Below, piece after piece: positions 43,455 through 55,496 of a DNA stretch of 64,000 nt; within the stretch, counting starts at the first letter, position 1, and every line of letters starts with the position of its first letter. The translations under genes and the position numbers were made by a program. The stretch comes from Liolophura sinensis (Eukaryota; Mollusca; Polyplacophora; Chitonida; Chitonidae), in NCBI RefSeq assembly GCF_032854445.1, contig NC_088296.1:27957064-28021063 (forward strand), in the 5' to 3' direction. The notes beneath the pieces were generated by a model. That model ran no database searches and had not been told where the DNA came from. It saw nothing but the letters and a program-made list of their open reading frames with translations.

Positions 43455-44228
43455 AGGCCGTGTCCAGCTGCACATCGGCAATTGTTCCTCCGGTATTACG
43501 CCGCTACGAGTGCCAGGGCTACGGCCATATATTGTCTTCGTGCAGGGGAAAGCAGCGTTGCCCTCGTTGTGCAGGAGAACATGAGTTTGAGCATTGTAAA
43601 AATCTAGATAGACCTAAGTGCGTTAATTGCCTACATGGGCTGCCCATATCGCAGGCAGGTTAGTAAAGCCCAGTATATTAACGTACCGCAGAAAGTTTCG
43701 TTTGCCGAAGCTCTTGAGAATGTTCGTGAAGAGAACAGTCGACCTTATCCTGAAAGTCCTGCAGAAAGGGCTTTACTTGAAGGCTCTGAATATTCACCAT
43801 CTATGTGTAATAGGACAACACCTAGGGATAATATTACACAACCTACGTATAACAGTACACCGCCTCGACCAAACGTTCATCCTGTGAAACCCACCCCACA
43901 ATTTAAGCGAGTTAAGCCCGTGATCAAATCTGCATTTACCCAAACAATGTCGGATTCATGTAATCAAACCGAAGATTTGTCTTTTTCTAGGGCAACTAAA
44001 ATCATGGCCGTGTTCACTGAAGTAATGATCAAAGCGTTTAAGCTTATAGAGGCTGATCAGTTTATAGCTGAAGTCTTCCATATCGCCCAGTCACGGCTCG
44101 AGCCTGAACATGTCAACTCTACACGTCTCAAGTCCGTACTCTCTAGTCTGGTTTCTGCTGGGGTTTCGTTATGTATATGTATTCTAACCTTTATTGCTTC
44201 ACTGCTTTGCTTTTTTCGGCAACAATAG
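43455..44228 (+). pseudogene. LINE ORF1 (gag-like, zinc knuckles), frameshifted
   Basis: 43,460-43,663 reads CQGYGHILSSCRGKQRCPRC, then AGEHEFEHCKN and PKCVNC, a set of Cys/His knuckles as in ORF1 of I/jockey-type LINEs. After a frame change, 43,635-44,228 continues with KAQYINVPQKVSFAEAL and a hydrophobic C-terminus, then stops. Lacks a clear start. Confidence 0.75.
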
Positions 44229-44812
44229 CGTTTAATTTGCTTCGTCAAAATATTCCGAGTATCGGTACCCACGGCCAGGAGTTTAAGTTCTTTCTCTCTA
44301 ATCCTGAACCGCATGTTGTCTGCTTACAAGAAACCTTTTTAAAGCAGCATCTTGATTATACATATCCTGTATATTTTATTAACAGATTAGATAGGGAGAC
44401 GACAGGTGGGGGTTGCTTGGCTATGTTCTTAAAACATGGACTTTCCTTTTCCGAGGTTAGATTACCTTCGTTTACCAGCATAGAAGCCCAGTGTTTCAAT
44501 ATAGCTAGAACTAACGGTCCATCCGTTAGTGTTGTAAATGTTTACAACCCGTCCAACCGTCTGGGTCGTTCTGACTGTAACTGCCTTATGTCATCTGTGA
44601 ATAACTCCTACATTTTATGCAGGGATTTCAATGCATACAGTCCGTTTTGGGGTAGTGCAACTGTTAACCATAATGGGCGGGTACTTGAAGAATTTACTGA
44701 TGAATATGATGTATGTGTACTTAATGATGGTTTAGGCACTCGAGTTGATCCCCACTCCGGTAATTTCTCACATCTTGATCTTACTTTGTGTTTCCCTAAG
44801 CCTGTCTTTTGA
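44229..44812 (+). pseudogene. LINE AP endonuclease domain
   Basis: One frame shows LSNPEPHVVCLQETFLK with the Glu of the active site, GGGCLAMFLKHGL, VVNVYNPSN, CRDFNAYSPFWGS (the G/RDFNA..P.WG block) and a final SHLDLTL (S-x-x-D-L). All main endonuclease blocks are present. It ends in a stop at the border to the RT frame, probably a frameshift. Confidence 0.85.
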
Positions 44813-46010
44813 TTGGTCCGTGGATAATACCTCACTGTGTGGGAGTGATCACCTACCTGAAATATAAAATGCCAGCTCCGTGGTGGAATACCGATTGCTC
44901 TGCTGACGGTAGGGAACGTAAACGTCTCACGAATCGAGCACGTCGTACACGACATTACGATGATATTATATTGTACAAGAGGGCGAACACTGTAGCTCAA
45001 CGAACAATCATACGTACTCAGAAAGATCATTGGCGGCAATTTTGTAGTAATTTACCCGAGAATATATCAATCAAAAACGTTCGGCCTCAAATTAAATCTA
45101 TTAATGGCAAGGGGAAATCAAAAGCTATTCCCACCATTGCTCATAACGATTCTGAATATGTCACTAATTCAGATAAATGTAACATTTTAGTTGACCGCTT
45201 TTCCTATGTCTCCAGCTCGAGGAATTATTGCCCTGAATTTATCTCTCATAAGGAAGAAATGGAGAAAGCTCATTCTTTTGAAAATATTGCATTTGATGAA
45301 ATGCCCACCAATGATGATTTTTCTCTAATAGAGTTAAAGCAAGCTCTTTCAGTATCCACTGACTTGTCATCTGGAGAGGATTTGGTTACTTACTCTATGT
45401 TGTGTAACTCGCCTGAACAGTGCCTTAAGGTGTTATTAATGTTATACAATACGGTATGGACCCAAATGAAACTCCCCTTTAACTGGAAAAGTGCTATCGT
45501 CATACCGGTGCCTAAACCCGGCATGGACCTAACTGCCCCTTCATCGTACAGGCTCATCGCGCTTACTGTCACTTGGTGTAAAGTCATGGAAAGAGTGATT
45601 AATGCTTGTTTGGTGTGGTTTTTAAACAAACACAATATTTTCAGCCCAGTTCAAAGCGGTTTTATCACTTTAAAATCTTCTATTAGAAACGCCTTGTGTA
45701 ATAAGGAATATTTGTTTGCTGTGTTTCTAGACATAGAAAAAGCTTATGACATGGTGTGGCAAACGCGTGTCCTTATGAAAATGAGAAGCATGGGAATTGG
45801 CGGGAAAATGCTTGGGCGGGTGAAAAACTTCCTTTCGGGCCGTTTTATTAAAGTAAGAGTGGGTCGAGACTACTCTCGACCAGTACCTGTTGAGAATGGA
45901 GTGCACCAGGGTAGTGTTTTATCTCCTACTCTTTTTAATATTGCAATAAATGACCTACCGGACGCACTGTCACCAAAACTGACATGCACATTATTTGTGC
46001 CAGCATCAAA
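44809..46010 (+). pseudogene. LINE reverse transcriptase, YADD region deleted
   Basis: Shows WWNTDC, FNWKSAIVIPVPKPGMD, SSYRLIALT, AVFLDIEKAYDMVW with the first catalytic Asp, and GVHQGSVLSPTLFNIAINDL. Immediately after LSPKLTCTLFV, where a F/YADD box should follow, the sequence switches to the later part of the protein. The catalytic Asp pair is therefore missing. Confidence 0.85.
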
Positions 46011-46946
46011 GCTAAACTTTACTCTATCCAGTGCGCCGCACTACTTATTTGTACTGGAGGCTTACGCTCCACTCCTCACAGCGAATTGCAAGTCTTTTGT
46101 AAGGAGTGGCCGTTATACTTACGTCGTCGGTTGCGTGTCCTAATGTTTACTTTCGGGCTAAAGTCTGCCATTAATAATTCTGTAACACCTGTACTTAAAC
46201 CCTCATATTATGATCAGTCATATAGTACAGACAGTAAGAAAGCCTTGCCATTTAATTTACGGTCGAACGAAATTTCTGACTTCTTTCAGGCCAGGGATAT
46301 TTCTATTCAGCCTGGTTGTGTTCCTCATTTTCCTCCCTTGAAATTATCGACCCCATTTGTCTTTGTGGAATTACATTTTAAAGTCAAAAAGACGGATAAC
46401 AATAATCTATCGTTGTTATGTGTGAAGGACCATATTAAATCAAACTGGAACGAGTGCTTACATGTATTTACCGACGCTTCCAAATGCCCCGACACTAACA
46501 AAGTGGGCGCATCAGTGTGTATTCCAGAAATGAGGTATGAAAAATCTTTCCACGTGTCTGATTATGTTTCCGTGTTCACCGCAGAGCTTACCGCAATCTT
46601 GTGTGCTCTTAACTATCTACTCGAGTTAAGACCGATTAGGGCTGTCATTTTCACAGACTCCTTAAGTTCTTTACAGGCACTTGGTAACTTTATTTGGATT
46701 AAGTCGGCAGCGCTTGTGTATGAAATACTGTATATATGTACTATAATGGGCTACCAAGGTGTATCTGTAGCGTTTGAATGGGTGCCGGCCCACATTGGTG
46801 TTGACGGAAATCAATTGGCCGACAAACTGGCCAAAAAGGCCCTAGATCTACCCAATATATCCCACACCATCCCGTTGTCTGTACAAGAAGCTATTAGTTA
46901 TGTCAAACCGAAATTTATACCAGTATGGCAAAATGAATTTCTATAA
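45984..46946 (+). pseudogene. LINE C-terminal region with RNase H domain
   Basis: Begins IKAKLYSIQCAALLICTG and LRSTPHSELQV (the usual post-RT block), then RNase H: HVFTDASKCPDTNKVGA with Asp, FTAELTAILCALNYL with Glu, AVIFTDSLSSLQAL with Asp, and FEWVPAHIGVDGNQLADKLA with His and Asp. All four catalytic positions look intact, unlike the RT. Confidence 0.87.
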
Positions 46947-47300
46947 CTCTGCTACAGGAAGATTCTTTTATTCTCACAGCCCTGAAATCTCTGTAAGCTA
47001 CAATCTCTCTCTCTCAACTGTCGCTGTGACGAAATACTCGTATGTAGACTCTTGTCTGGTCAAATTAAAACAAACAGCTTTTTGCATTCAATCTCCATGA
47101 CACGAGTCTTTGTGAGGGATGTTTTGTAGAAGATACTGTTACGCATGTTCTTTTCCGTTGTAGACGTCATATTGACGCCAGTCACGTATATTACGCAGAA
47201 TTAACTCGTGTTGGTGTTAGGAACCCGTCAAAAGACACGTTTTTAAAACCGGTGAGAAATCACAATAAAGTTTTTTAAGCTGTTGCCAATTTTCTCTCTC

Positions 47301-48165
47301 GCTGCTACAGATCCTTACACTTGAAATGTGTACTTAACTGTGTACCCAAGCATGTCTTGAATTGTTGTCTATCGTTGCTTGACATGCGTAATTTGTCAAA
47401 GGTCAAAGCCTAGCAGTTTCTGTGGACTCAGTGTGTTAACATTCCCCCTCTTTACTGTCCACGTGTGTGTCCTTATACCATCGGTGTTCTTTACGATAGC
47501 TGTGTAAAGGCTTAGTTCTCTTGAGTACTGGACATTTATGTAAAGCAGCCTCAGTTGCCAGTTTACTTGGGAAAGCAATTTATTCAACGTTTCGTTATTG
47601 GTGTGCATCATTCGACTTGGATGGGGAAACGCCATTACAAACTAATCCCTCCCCCGCCACCACACACACATCGGCAGTTCTTGCAGAGCTAGCTCGGAGA
47701 ACTCGTCTCTCTTCCTGAGAAAGGATACTGACGCAAAGTCCGAGTGCACACACCGGTGCAAACGCACGGCTAACGTCGGTGCATGCAGATTACCTCTCTG
47801 TATATATTTTCAATAAACTGTCGCAAACTTATCCAGTGTGTTCTGGTTCGTCTATCAATCTCGAGAGCCCCTGCTCGAAACAAGTCTGTCCCTGGGGATT
47901 AAGCTTTATGGACGATCCTTATAATATTGTGTTACCTGTCTCCGTAACATTACTATGATGGCGAAGTATAGCACATGAGCCGTTTTCGTATTTATCAAAA
48001 TCCGGGATTCTGAAGCCACCAATGCGAAATGCTTAACATCATTGCGGACTTTACAAACCATGACGTGGAACATTTCGGTCGGAAATGAATATCTAAATTG
48101 CTTCTAATGCAGGTAAGACCATAGAAACTCCGGCAATATATACCTGTTTCATAATCTATGAGTTG
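47301..48165 (+). other. Intergenic without recognised gene
   Basis: AATAAACTGTCGCAAACTT at about 47,812 resembles the poly(A) part of an LTR, but no paired LTR or border was found. Nothing else recognised. Confidence 0.35.
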
Positions 48166-48405
48166 GGGCCGCCGTGGCTCAGTTCGTTAGAGTAATGACC
48201 CAGGAACATGTCACCAATGCGGTCGCTTTGAGTTCAAATTCAGCTCATGCTGGCTTCCTCTCCGGCCGTAGGTGGGGAGGTCTTCTAGCAACCTGCGGAT
48301 GGTCGTGTGTTTCCTCCGGAATCTGCCCGGTTTCCTCCCACCACAATGTTGGCCGCCGTCGTATAAGTGAAATATTCTTGAGTAAGGCGTAAAACACCAA
48401 TATCG
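48166..48405 (+). mobile_element. SINE family 1, nearly full length
   Basis: tRNA-like head (GGGGCCGCCGTGGCTCAGTT with A-box, GAGTTCAAATTC as B-box), CTGGCTTCCTCTCCGGCCGT, CTGCGGATGGTCGTG, GGCCGCCGTCGTATAAGTG and AATATTCTTGAGTAAGGCG. The simple tail is missing. Confidence 0.88.
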
Positions 48406-48689
48406 ACAATATCTCCAAAGCTAACAGCATTTACAACAATTACTTGGAATGAAAACTACAATATCACAAGATAAATGTCGTCTTACCGAGGGGTATATCG
48501 ATGCCCTCTAAATCTTACCTAAAAGACGAATAGACAGAAGGAAATTAGTTTAACTGCATCATTTGTTTTAATGGAAGATGGCGGACAACCAGCCTTACCC
48601 TTCGAATAAGCCAATCAGAACGATAGTTACATCCATGACTCTAAGCATGTTAGGGATCCTCCTCCTGCATACCCTCTAAGAGTTATGTC

Positions 48690-49230
48690 CCCTAGTGGCC
48701 ACAAATCCCCATTACGACTTCCGTTTTTCCGTAGGGACGAATGTAATTCTGTGTATTTTAGGGTGTAAGGTCTTGTCTTGCTGCCAGCCTGCCATACAGG
48801 TGCGTGCTTGATACCAAAATGATGGAAATTGTCTAAGATTTGGGCAGGTATGAGTTTTACTGATAAAAGTGTGAAATTCTGGGCGAGAGGACAAAAGGAG
48901 ACAGGTGGTGATGAGGCTGCTAATGACGTCCCCTTAGCGTTGCCAGTCACCCCTCCTAGATGCAGGCATAGAAAGGTCCAGATTTTGACGGTCACCCTAT
49001 GTCAAGATTTTTAAGGCTTCTTTCTCACAGGCTGGGCCAGGTATGCACCAAAGCTTACTGACCATGGGACGTTTGGTGCTGAGCTTTGCACTTGGGCCAA
49101 AACAGGTAATACGTCACTGTGTGTTCAGATTTTGCAGCAGCCTGATAATATTTGGTGGGTACATCTACGATGTGGTTTGCATTGACATGGATTTTGATTG
49201 AGCAGCTTTAAAGCTCTTTAGTTTTATGTT
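48690..49230 (+). repeat. Dispersed repeat family X, copy 1
   Basis: Aligns over about 500 bp with 54,878-55,450 (CGTTTTTCCGTAGGGACGAA, CTTGTCTTGCTGCCAGCCTG, CAGATTTTGACGGTC, TATGTCAAGATTTTTA). One plus-strand frame (48,829-49,012) reads SVKFWARGQKETGGDEAAND, then VPLALPVTPPRCRHRKVQIL. Differences between the copies look codon-like, but no known protein is recognised. Confidence 0.7.
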
Positions 49231-51163
49231 TTCACCACATAGCTGTTTGGTCAAAAAATCGGCTAAACACGCTCTGTGGTCGAGGGTAAGTACAGGTGTA
49301 TGAGTAGGCTGGGACAAACACAGACAACGTTTCATTGTTCCTGGTTTTTAAAATGTTGTTTTGGGGGCTGTCATTGGATAAATAGAGCAAAATTTGAGCG
49401 CTGTGACTGAAATTGAGGTATGTGGCTAGTAGATAGCGTGTGTGATTAGGGATGGTCATTAAGGCCTTGCATCACATATAAGGGCCCAGCCTCACACAGG
49501 TGGATTTAAACACATCAGCAAATTTATTTACTTGACTAGAGTAGTAGAGAGGGTCAGCGTGTATTTAATTTACAAACCAAGTCAGGTTCCTCCCATGTGT
49601 GCCAACACACACTAGATAAATGTCCATCAAATCAACTTGCAGTGGCAAAACATCAAAAACAGGCATCTCTGCTGCAACACTGCGTGGTGTCTTGGGCATA
49701 GACTTAAAGCTGACAGGGTTAATTTTTCTCTTTAAACTGATCAACTGTAAGCATGTAGTTGGCATTGCATGTGTGTATTCATTCCTCTGGCGAGTTACAT
49801 GTGCACTTACACATTATGTGTGGCGATGGAACAAAAATGACCAGTTGCAAGTGTCTAGCATACATGTAAGTGTGATCTGTTGGAATATTGCCCTTGTGAA
49901 AATGAGTCTCCGCTCCACCAGGTGTCTGCTTCTCCACCAGAACATAGTACGATGTTCCTGCGACACCTCACGCAGTTCTTTTGTTGTAGTATCTGACCCA
50001 GTGTGGCATCCACCTCACTGGGCAGCTGGGATTTTTTATGTTCCCAATGTCCTCACACACAAATTGGGAAAACAGACAGATACACATGGCTTTTACATCC
50101 TAGTTCAAAACCTTTTGAGGTTTCTTCTTGGATTCCCTGTTTTGACCTTGTCTCTTAAACATGGCTTCAGTGAACTTTGCCTGTGAACTTTGTGAACTAT
50201 ATTCAACTGGGATCTACCTAGGTGAGTGGGGTCTGCTAGCCGTTCAGCTTTCTCAAAGGCCTGACCAATCGGATGCAGTACCAGGCTTAGTTGAGTTTGA
50301 CAACGTGTCACTTGGTCGTGTGTAACAATCTTACTAGCTTTTTTCCTTATTCTTGAGCCACTACATTACTTGGTTGTGTGACACGATCTGTGTGAGGGCA
50401 GGGTTACAGGTAGAGACTTTTAGTTTGCTCTGTATGTTAGCTGCGTAAATCACGTCGGTATAAATTATCTGTGGCAGCAAGTGTAGTGCAAGGGGATTGG
50501 TCATCTTCATTATATTTATAAAGATATTGAATATATGACTTTAATATATTTATAAAGATATTGAATATATGACTTTAATATATTTATAAATATATTGAAT
50601 ATATGACTTCAATATATATTATTAAATATTTACCAATAAAATACATACGAGGAAAAACTGCAAATACACTAACTAAATTGTGTTGAAAAGTAATGGAATC
50701 AAGCTAATTAGACTTGAATCCCGTTTGCATCTGTTCGGGTTGTTAGGGGCTGCAGGAGCTTTCTGGGAACTCTGTTGTTATTGTTATGCACGCAAAAATT
50801 ATTCTCAGAAGATGTGCCGCTGTAGCTAGGAATCTGAAAATTTAGTATGATATACTAGGAGACCAAAAATTTGCAATGTACACGTATATGTAGATCACAA
50901 AGGTTTGGTGCCATGATGGATTCAGTTTACTAAAATTTAAAATACAGGGCATGTTGGCAATAACCATTCAGCGTATTGTTGTCAGATTAATTGCCTAAAC
51001 CTGTTATCTAGGCCATGTGGTTTGACGGCCACATTGGAATTAAAAAAAAACTAAAAATATTTTCTTCTCCAGAGTCACCGATCAGAATCTCTTGAAATTT
51101 ATGGCATGGTTCAAGGCAAGGCGCAGAAAATATTCTGAAAATGAATTTCATGCCGGTCGTAGT
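49231..51163 (+). other. Intergenic; includes 34-bp AT-rich repeat at 50,511-50,612
   Basis: Three units of TATATTTATAAAGATATTGA plus ATATATGACTTTAA in tandem. A plus-strand open frame of 188 codons (49,620-50,186) has no recognisable features. No gene supported. Confidence 0.45.
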
Positions 51164-51530
51164 CTACATGTCAGCAAGGATAGCTTGGTATAGCTTTCTG
51201 TAGAACGTCTCGTTTGGTGGCAGCTGGGGCTCTGTGAGTCGTTCCCAGGACTTCGTGTAAACGTAAGGGTAGACACACTTACGCAGCAGCAGGTCGCATC
51301 TTTCTTTGATAGGCTCAGACCGAGTTATGATCTGGAATGAAGTCGGTAAAGCGGAGCAGCCCCGGGGGAGCTGTACTTCTCTGAGTTGTTCGGGATGCAT
51401 GTGATCTTGTATTCCACCTTACAGATGGCTTGCATCAAGAAATTAGGGTTGTAGTCTCGTAGGTTGTGGAAGACCACTGGGATTGTGGTGGATTTGGGGT
51501 TCAGTTGCAGTTTCAAGTTACAGATGTGTG
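51164..51530 (-). pseudogene. Type B DNA polymerase fragment (Polinton/Maverick-type element)
   Basis: The minus strand reads ICNLKLQLNPKSTTIPVVFH followed by NLRDYNPNFLMQAI, KITCIPNNSEKY, then after frame changes LLRKCVYPYVYTKSWERL and QLPPNETFYRKLYQ. These follow the order of the protein-primed family B polymerases of large DNA transposons and related elements (IPVVFHNL..YD, IPN..EKY, K..YPYEY...W, LPP...FY). The following stretch is absent, so this is an isolated fossil. Confidence 0.7.
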
Positions 51531-52555
51531 AATACCACTTGGGTATTTTCCTGTTTTTTCACATATGTGACAAATAATAGAAATATTGTAACTTTCAGAC
51601 CATGAAGTTGGCTCTCCTCCACTTCCTGAAGTGCTCTGCCAGGTCTTGTCCTCGGTATTCTTTCAGGAGGCTGTCTCATGTGGCCTGGCTTAAAGCTTGC
51701 TGACGACCACTTGTCTTTCAATAAACACATCTCTTAATCCCAACTGTCACCAGTATGAGATAAGTCACACAGGGTAGAGTAGCTCACGAGTAACTTAATA
51801 TAACCACGATGGTTTACTCCGGATACTACGACTCGATGCACCCACAGAACTGTCTGCCATCGCGAAAGTTACATTCTGAAACCTAGCATGTGCTAAATAT
51901 TTATCTCGTCTGAAATAAGGGGTAGAATAGGGAAAATATGGGATAGATGCAAGTTCACCTCATGGAACAAGTTTCTACATGATGTTAGACCACCGTGATA
52001 GAAGTAACATATGTATGGCTGTATACTAAATAGTTTGACAAATTAGTCAATCAAGTTCGTGATACTTGTAACTACAGGAGACAATTTGCCACACTGAAAG
52101 GCGATTTCTGAGGATTACCCTCCAAAGTGAACAATTACAACAAAACTCCAATATTATGGAAAAAAGACAGATTACAGCCAATTGGAAATCCTTATCCAAG
52201 CAGAACGGAACAACATCAAATAGCTGAACAAATGAGGTTATTTAAGAAATAATAGCCTCGTTCACTTCGTATGCACTGTGATAACTGCAGTGAAAATGGA
52301 AGTCTCCATTGTATTTGGACGAGACCACAGGCCATTATTTCTATTCTAACACCTCACCCATTCACATGTATTTTACACTAATTTTCAGTTTTTATTCCCT
52401 CTCAAATTTCAAACTCCATGTGTTGTCTGAAGATAGCTGTAATTTTAAGTAGCGTGATTGAAAAGCTTGATAGGGAAGGGGCTTCTTTTATGTGAATTTG
52501 GAGGCTGTTCCATAGTTTGATGCCTATACGTGTAAAGCTTTCTGTCATGTAATTG
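51531..52555 (+). other. Intergenic without recognised gene
   Basis: No exon or known repeat recognised. A sequence near 51,800 (GATGGTTTACTCCGGATA) is similar to one near 33,060, a possible further dispersed repeat. Confidence 0.35.
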
Positions 52556-52800
52556 GGGCCTCCGTGGCTCAGTCGGTTAGCGCGCTAGCGCAGCGTAATG
52601 ACCCAGAAGCCTCTCACCAATGCGGTCGCTGTGAGTTCAAGACAGCGAGTTCAAGTTCCTCTCCGGCCGTACGTGGGAAGGTTTGCCGCAACCTGCGGAT
52701 GGTCGTGGGTTTCCCCCGGGCTCTGCCCGGTTCCCACCCACCATAATGCTGGCCGCCGTCGTATAAGTGAAATATTCTTGAGTACGGCGTAAAACACAAG
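52556..52800 (+). mobile_element. SINE family 1, full length
   Basis: GGGGCCTCCGTGGCTCAGTC head, AGCGCGCTAGCGCAGCGTAA, a short internal duplication around GAGTTCAAGACAGCGAGTTC, GGCCGTACGTGGGAAGG, GGATGGTCGTGGG, GGCCGCCGTCGTATAAGTG and AATATTCTTGAGTACGGCG. Low divergence, so relatively young. Confidence 0.92.
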
Positions 52801-52914
52801 GTCAAAAAAGGTAAAAATGTCATGTAATTTGTCCTTGCTTTAAGGAGATAGACATTATGCTGTGCTGATCTAAGAACAATATTGTGCAGCTGTTTGTTTG
52901 GAGGGAAAAGTTGT

Positions 52915-53627
52915 TTAATGTAGATTATGTAATGCTTTATAGATGATGCAAACAATTTTGTAATTTACCCCTTTATTAAAATGCATGCATTTTAGTCCTG
53001 CAAGTAAAGTATATCCAGATGTGTTTATGCTTTCTTGTAGAACTAAACAAGCAGCTCTTTTCTGTAACTTGACTATCCTTTCCCTATTTTTAATTGAACA
53101 GTTAATCAAAGTGAGGAAGAACATAAGACTTATAACAAATATCACTACATTGGCGTGTTAGAATAGCCCTCTTCCTTCGTAGACTCTCCAACTATTTAGA
53201 GACGTACACATGTTTGATTTTTGTGTTCCCGGATAGATGTTCATCAATATAAATACCAAGCAGTTTAGCATTACTGACTCATTTGAGTTTACTTCCATCA
53301 AGCATAACAGAGAAAGGAGCATGTTTAATCAACTGCAGCCGTTGCCTAGAGCCCAGTATCATGTATTTAGATTTTGGGGGGATTAATGAACATGAGTTTT
53401 TTGTCGCAACAGTCTTTAATGCAATCCATACCGCTGTTTACGTGGCCCTCAATGTCAGACATTTTGTCTGATGAGCAGTATATACTTGTGTCATGAGCAA
53501 ATTTGTCTACAGAATTGTCATTGTCTTTTATAAATAATGGTAGATTATTTATATATAAAATAAAGAGTAAAGGTCCCAATATGGACCCTTCCGGAACTCC
53601 GGCCTTAATATATATAGCATGAGACAT
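52915..53627 (-). pseudogene. LINE reverse transcriptase fragment
   Basis: The minus strand reads AGVPEGSILGPLLFILYINN with FAHDTSIYCSS further on (usual F/YADD changed to FAHD), and further along, in another frame, NRERIVKLQKRAACLVLQ, the usual post-RT block ('LQKRAAR'). A third family of LINE sequence in the window, 5' and 3' truncated and inactive. Confidence 0.8.
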
Positions 53628-54784
53628 TTCTCCTCCAACAACAACCTATTGTTGTCTGTTACATAGGTACGACTGAGAAAAGGTAAGAGCAGCTGAGTGA
53701 AATTTGTACACTTATAGTGATTTAAGTGTCGTGATTAACAGTATGAAATGCCTTATTGAAGGTTCCAATAACTTCCCCATTATCTATCCTGAGTTTTTCA
53801 CCAATCTGAACAAAATTGCCCTAGTTTATATTACTAATATCCATCAAACTCTCTTGTTTAGGATTGCATTTTCACAGCATCTCCCATTTTCTGTTGGGTG
53901 AAGATACAATTTCTTTCAAGTCCGTTGAGAATTGCCGTTTCGTTGAATAAGCAATTTTATTGTTCACTTTATTTTTCCAGTGTATATGATTTGCCCCATG
54001 TCCCTTTCGTTTGTACAAATCCCGTTTGTACAAGTCTTTTTCGTTTGTACAAACCCTGTTGATAGAATTTACAATCTCTTCTGTAAATTCACAGCGGCCT
54101 CGGGATTTATTATGTAATCTATACTTTCCCAGGGCACATCGGTTAAGTCTTGTTGGAAAACATTTTCGTTGAAATCTTTACTTACTCTATACGAATTTTA
54201 ACATGTTTATGCTTCACATTGTAGTTAATCTTTGATTTTTTTGAGAGTGATACAGGCTGGAAAATGATCACTTATGACATAGACAGGGACTTGAACAGGG
54301 GGAACTGTCTCAGCTGAGGTCACATATTTGGGATAGATGGCTTTCGTCATGCTATTACATAACGTAGAACATGTGTTTTCATTGGATTTGTTTGCGTTCG
54401 GCGTATACAGAAACCTCTTTCGAGTTACCTGTGTGACCATATACGGAAGTGTAAACTTGAGTATTAGGTTTAACACGCTCCAAACAGCAGAGACGCTGAC
54501 AAACTCTACGATGTTATAGGTAGAAACTGTACTGTGATATACAAAAAAATGTATACGACAAACCTGTGTTAGTCCATGTGTTTCTTTGTGTATTATAGCA
54601 TTCTATATATGCTGTATATTTTTGGCGCTAAAAGTCAATACAAGCCATGCCAATTTTGTTTCAAGCCAATTCTTTTTCTTTTTCGATTTCTCTTTTATGT
54701 TTAACAGACATTATATTCTGACACAAGTTGTAATCTCTCTTTACCAGTGTTTATTTACGTTCCCCTTATACATCACAACTATAC
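53628..54784 (+). other. Intergenic without recognised gene
   Basis: AT-rich; a TTTCGTTTGTACAAA motif recurs at about 54,005-54,055. No exon recognised. The left part may still belong to the minus-strand LINE. Confidence 0.35.
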
Positions 54785-54872
54785 CCAGCACCGAGAGCAC
54801 AGTTGGTAGAACGCCAGGGTCAGTCCTGGGTCGAGTCACACCTAAGACCTTAAAAGCGGAAGTCGTAACTTG
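54785..54872 (+). mobile_element. SINE family 2 head fragment
   Basis: GAGAGCACAGTTGGTAGAACG, CCTGGGTCGAGTCACACCTA and ACCTTAAAAGCGGAAGT match 187-468; the central part is missing. Directly followed by repeat family X. Confidence 0.7.
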
Positions 54873-54877
54873 GACAC

Positions 54878-55450
54878 AGACCCCCATTGCGACTTTCGTT
54901 TTTCCGTAGGGACGAATGTAATTCTGTGCATTTCAGGGGTGTAAAGTCTTGTCTTGCTGCCAGCCTGCCGTTTTTGGTGTATAGGTTTATGCTTGGTATT
55001 AAAAGGATGGAAATTGTCTAAGCTTTGGACAGGTATGAGTGTTAATGATGAAAGTTTGAAATTCTGGGCCAGAGGACACAAGGAGGGTGGTGATGAGGCT
55101 GCGAGTGACGTCCCCTTGGCGTTGCCAGGCACCCCTCCCAGGTGCCGGCAGAGAAAGGTACAGATTTTGACGGTCAGCCTATGTCAAGATTTTTATGGCT
55201 TCTTTCTCACAGGCTGGGGCAGGTATGCTCTAAAGATTATTGACCACGGAATGTCTGGGACTGAGCTACAGCGTTAAACGTTAACATTGTCGCTTATGGA
55301 AAACTAATGGGGTTCTGTGACCTGATCTGTCCACTTGGGCAAAAAAAGGTAATATGTCACTGTGTGCTCAGATTTCGCAGCAGCCTGATAATATTTGGTG
55401 GTTACATCTGTGATGTGGTCTGATTGAGCAGTTTTAAAGCTTTTTAATTC
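54878..55450 (+). repeat. Dispersed repeat family X, copy 2
   Basis: Counterpart of 48,690-49,230. The plus-strand frame (54,954-55,277) is open for longer: LKFWARGHKEGGDEAASDVP, then LALPGTPPRCRQRKVQILTV. One difference from copy 1 is a clean three-base deletion. Confidence 0.7.
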
Positions 55451-55496
55451 TATATTTTCCCCACATATCTATTTTGTCTTTGATCAATTGCCTTCA

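Larger units (their letters stand above)
43455..47300 (+). mobile_element. Broken non-LTR retrotransposon (I/jockey-like LINE)
   Basis: Order on the plus strand: gag-like ORF1 with zinc knuckles, AP endonuclease, reverse transcriptase, RNase H. RNase H after RT together with CCHC-type ORF1 fits the I superfamily in the broad sense. At least three frame changes and an internal RT deletion make it inactive. The 5' and 3' ends are estimates. Confidence 0.82.

Noticed and set aside
47740-47940. Possible solo LTR with AATAAACTGTCGCAAAC
   Set aside because: No TG...CA borders, target-site duplication or second copy could be seen.
49620-50186. 188-codon plus-strand frame
   Set aside because: No domain, no signal, no splice context recognised; kept only as an unexplained open frame.
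48166-52800. tRNA genes
   Set aside because: The A- and B-box-like stretches belong to SINE heads (48,166 and 52,556); no complete cloverleaf was found.
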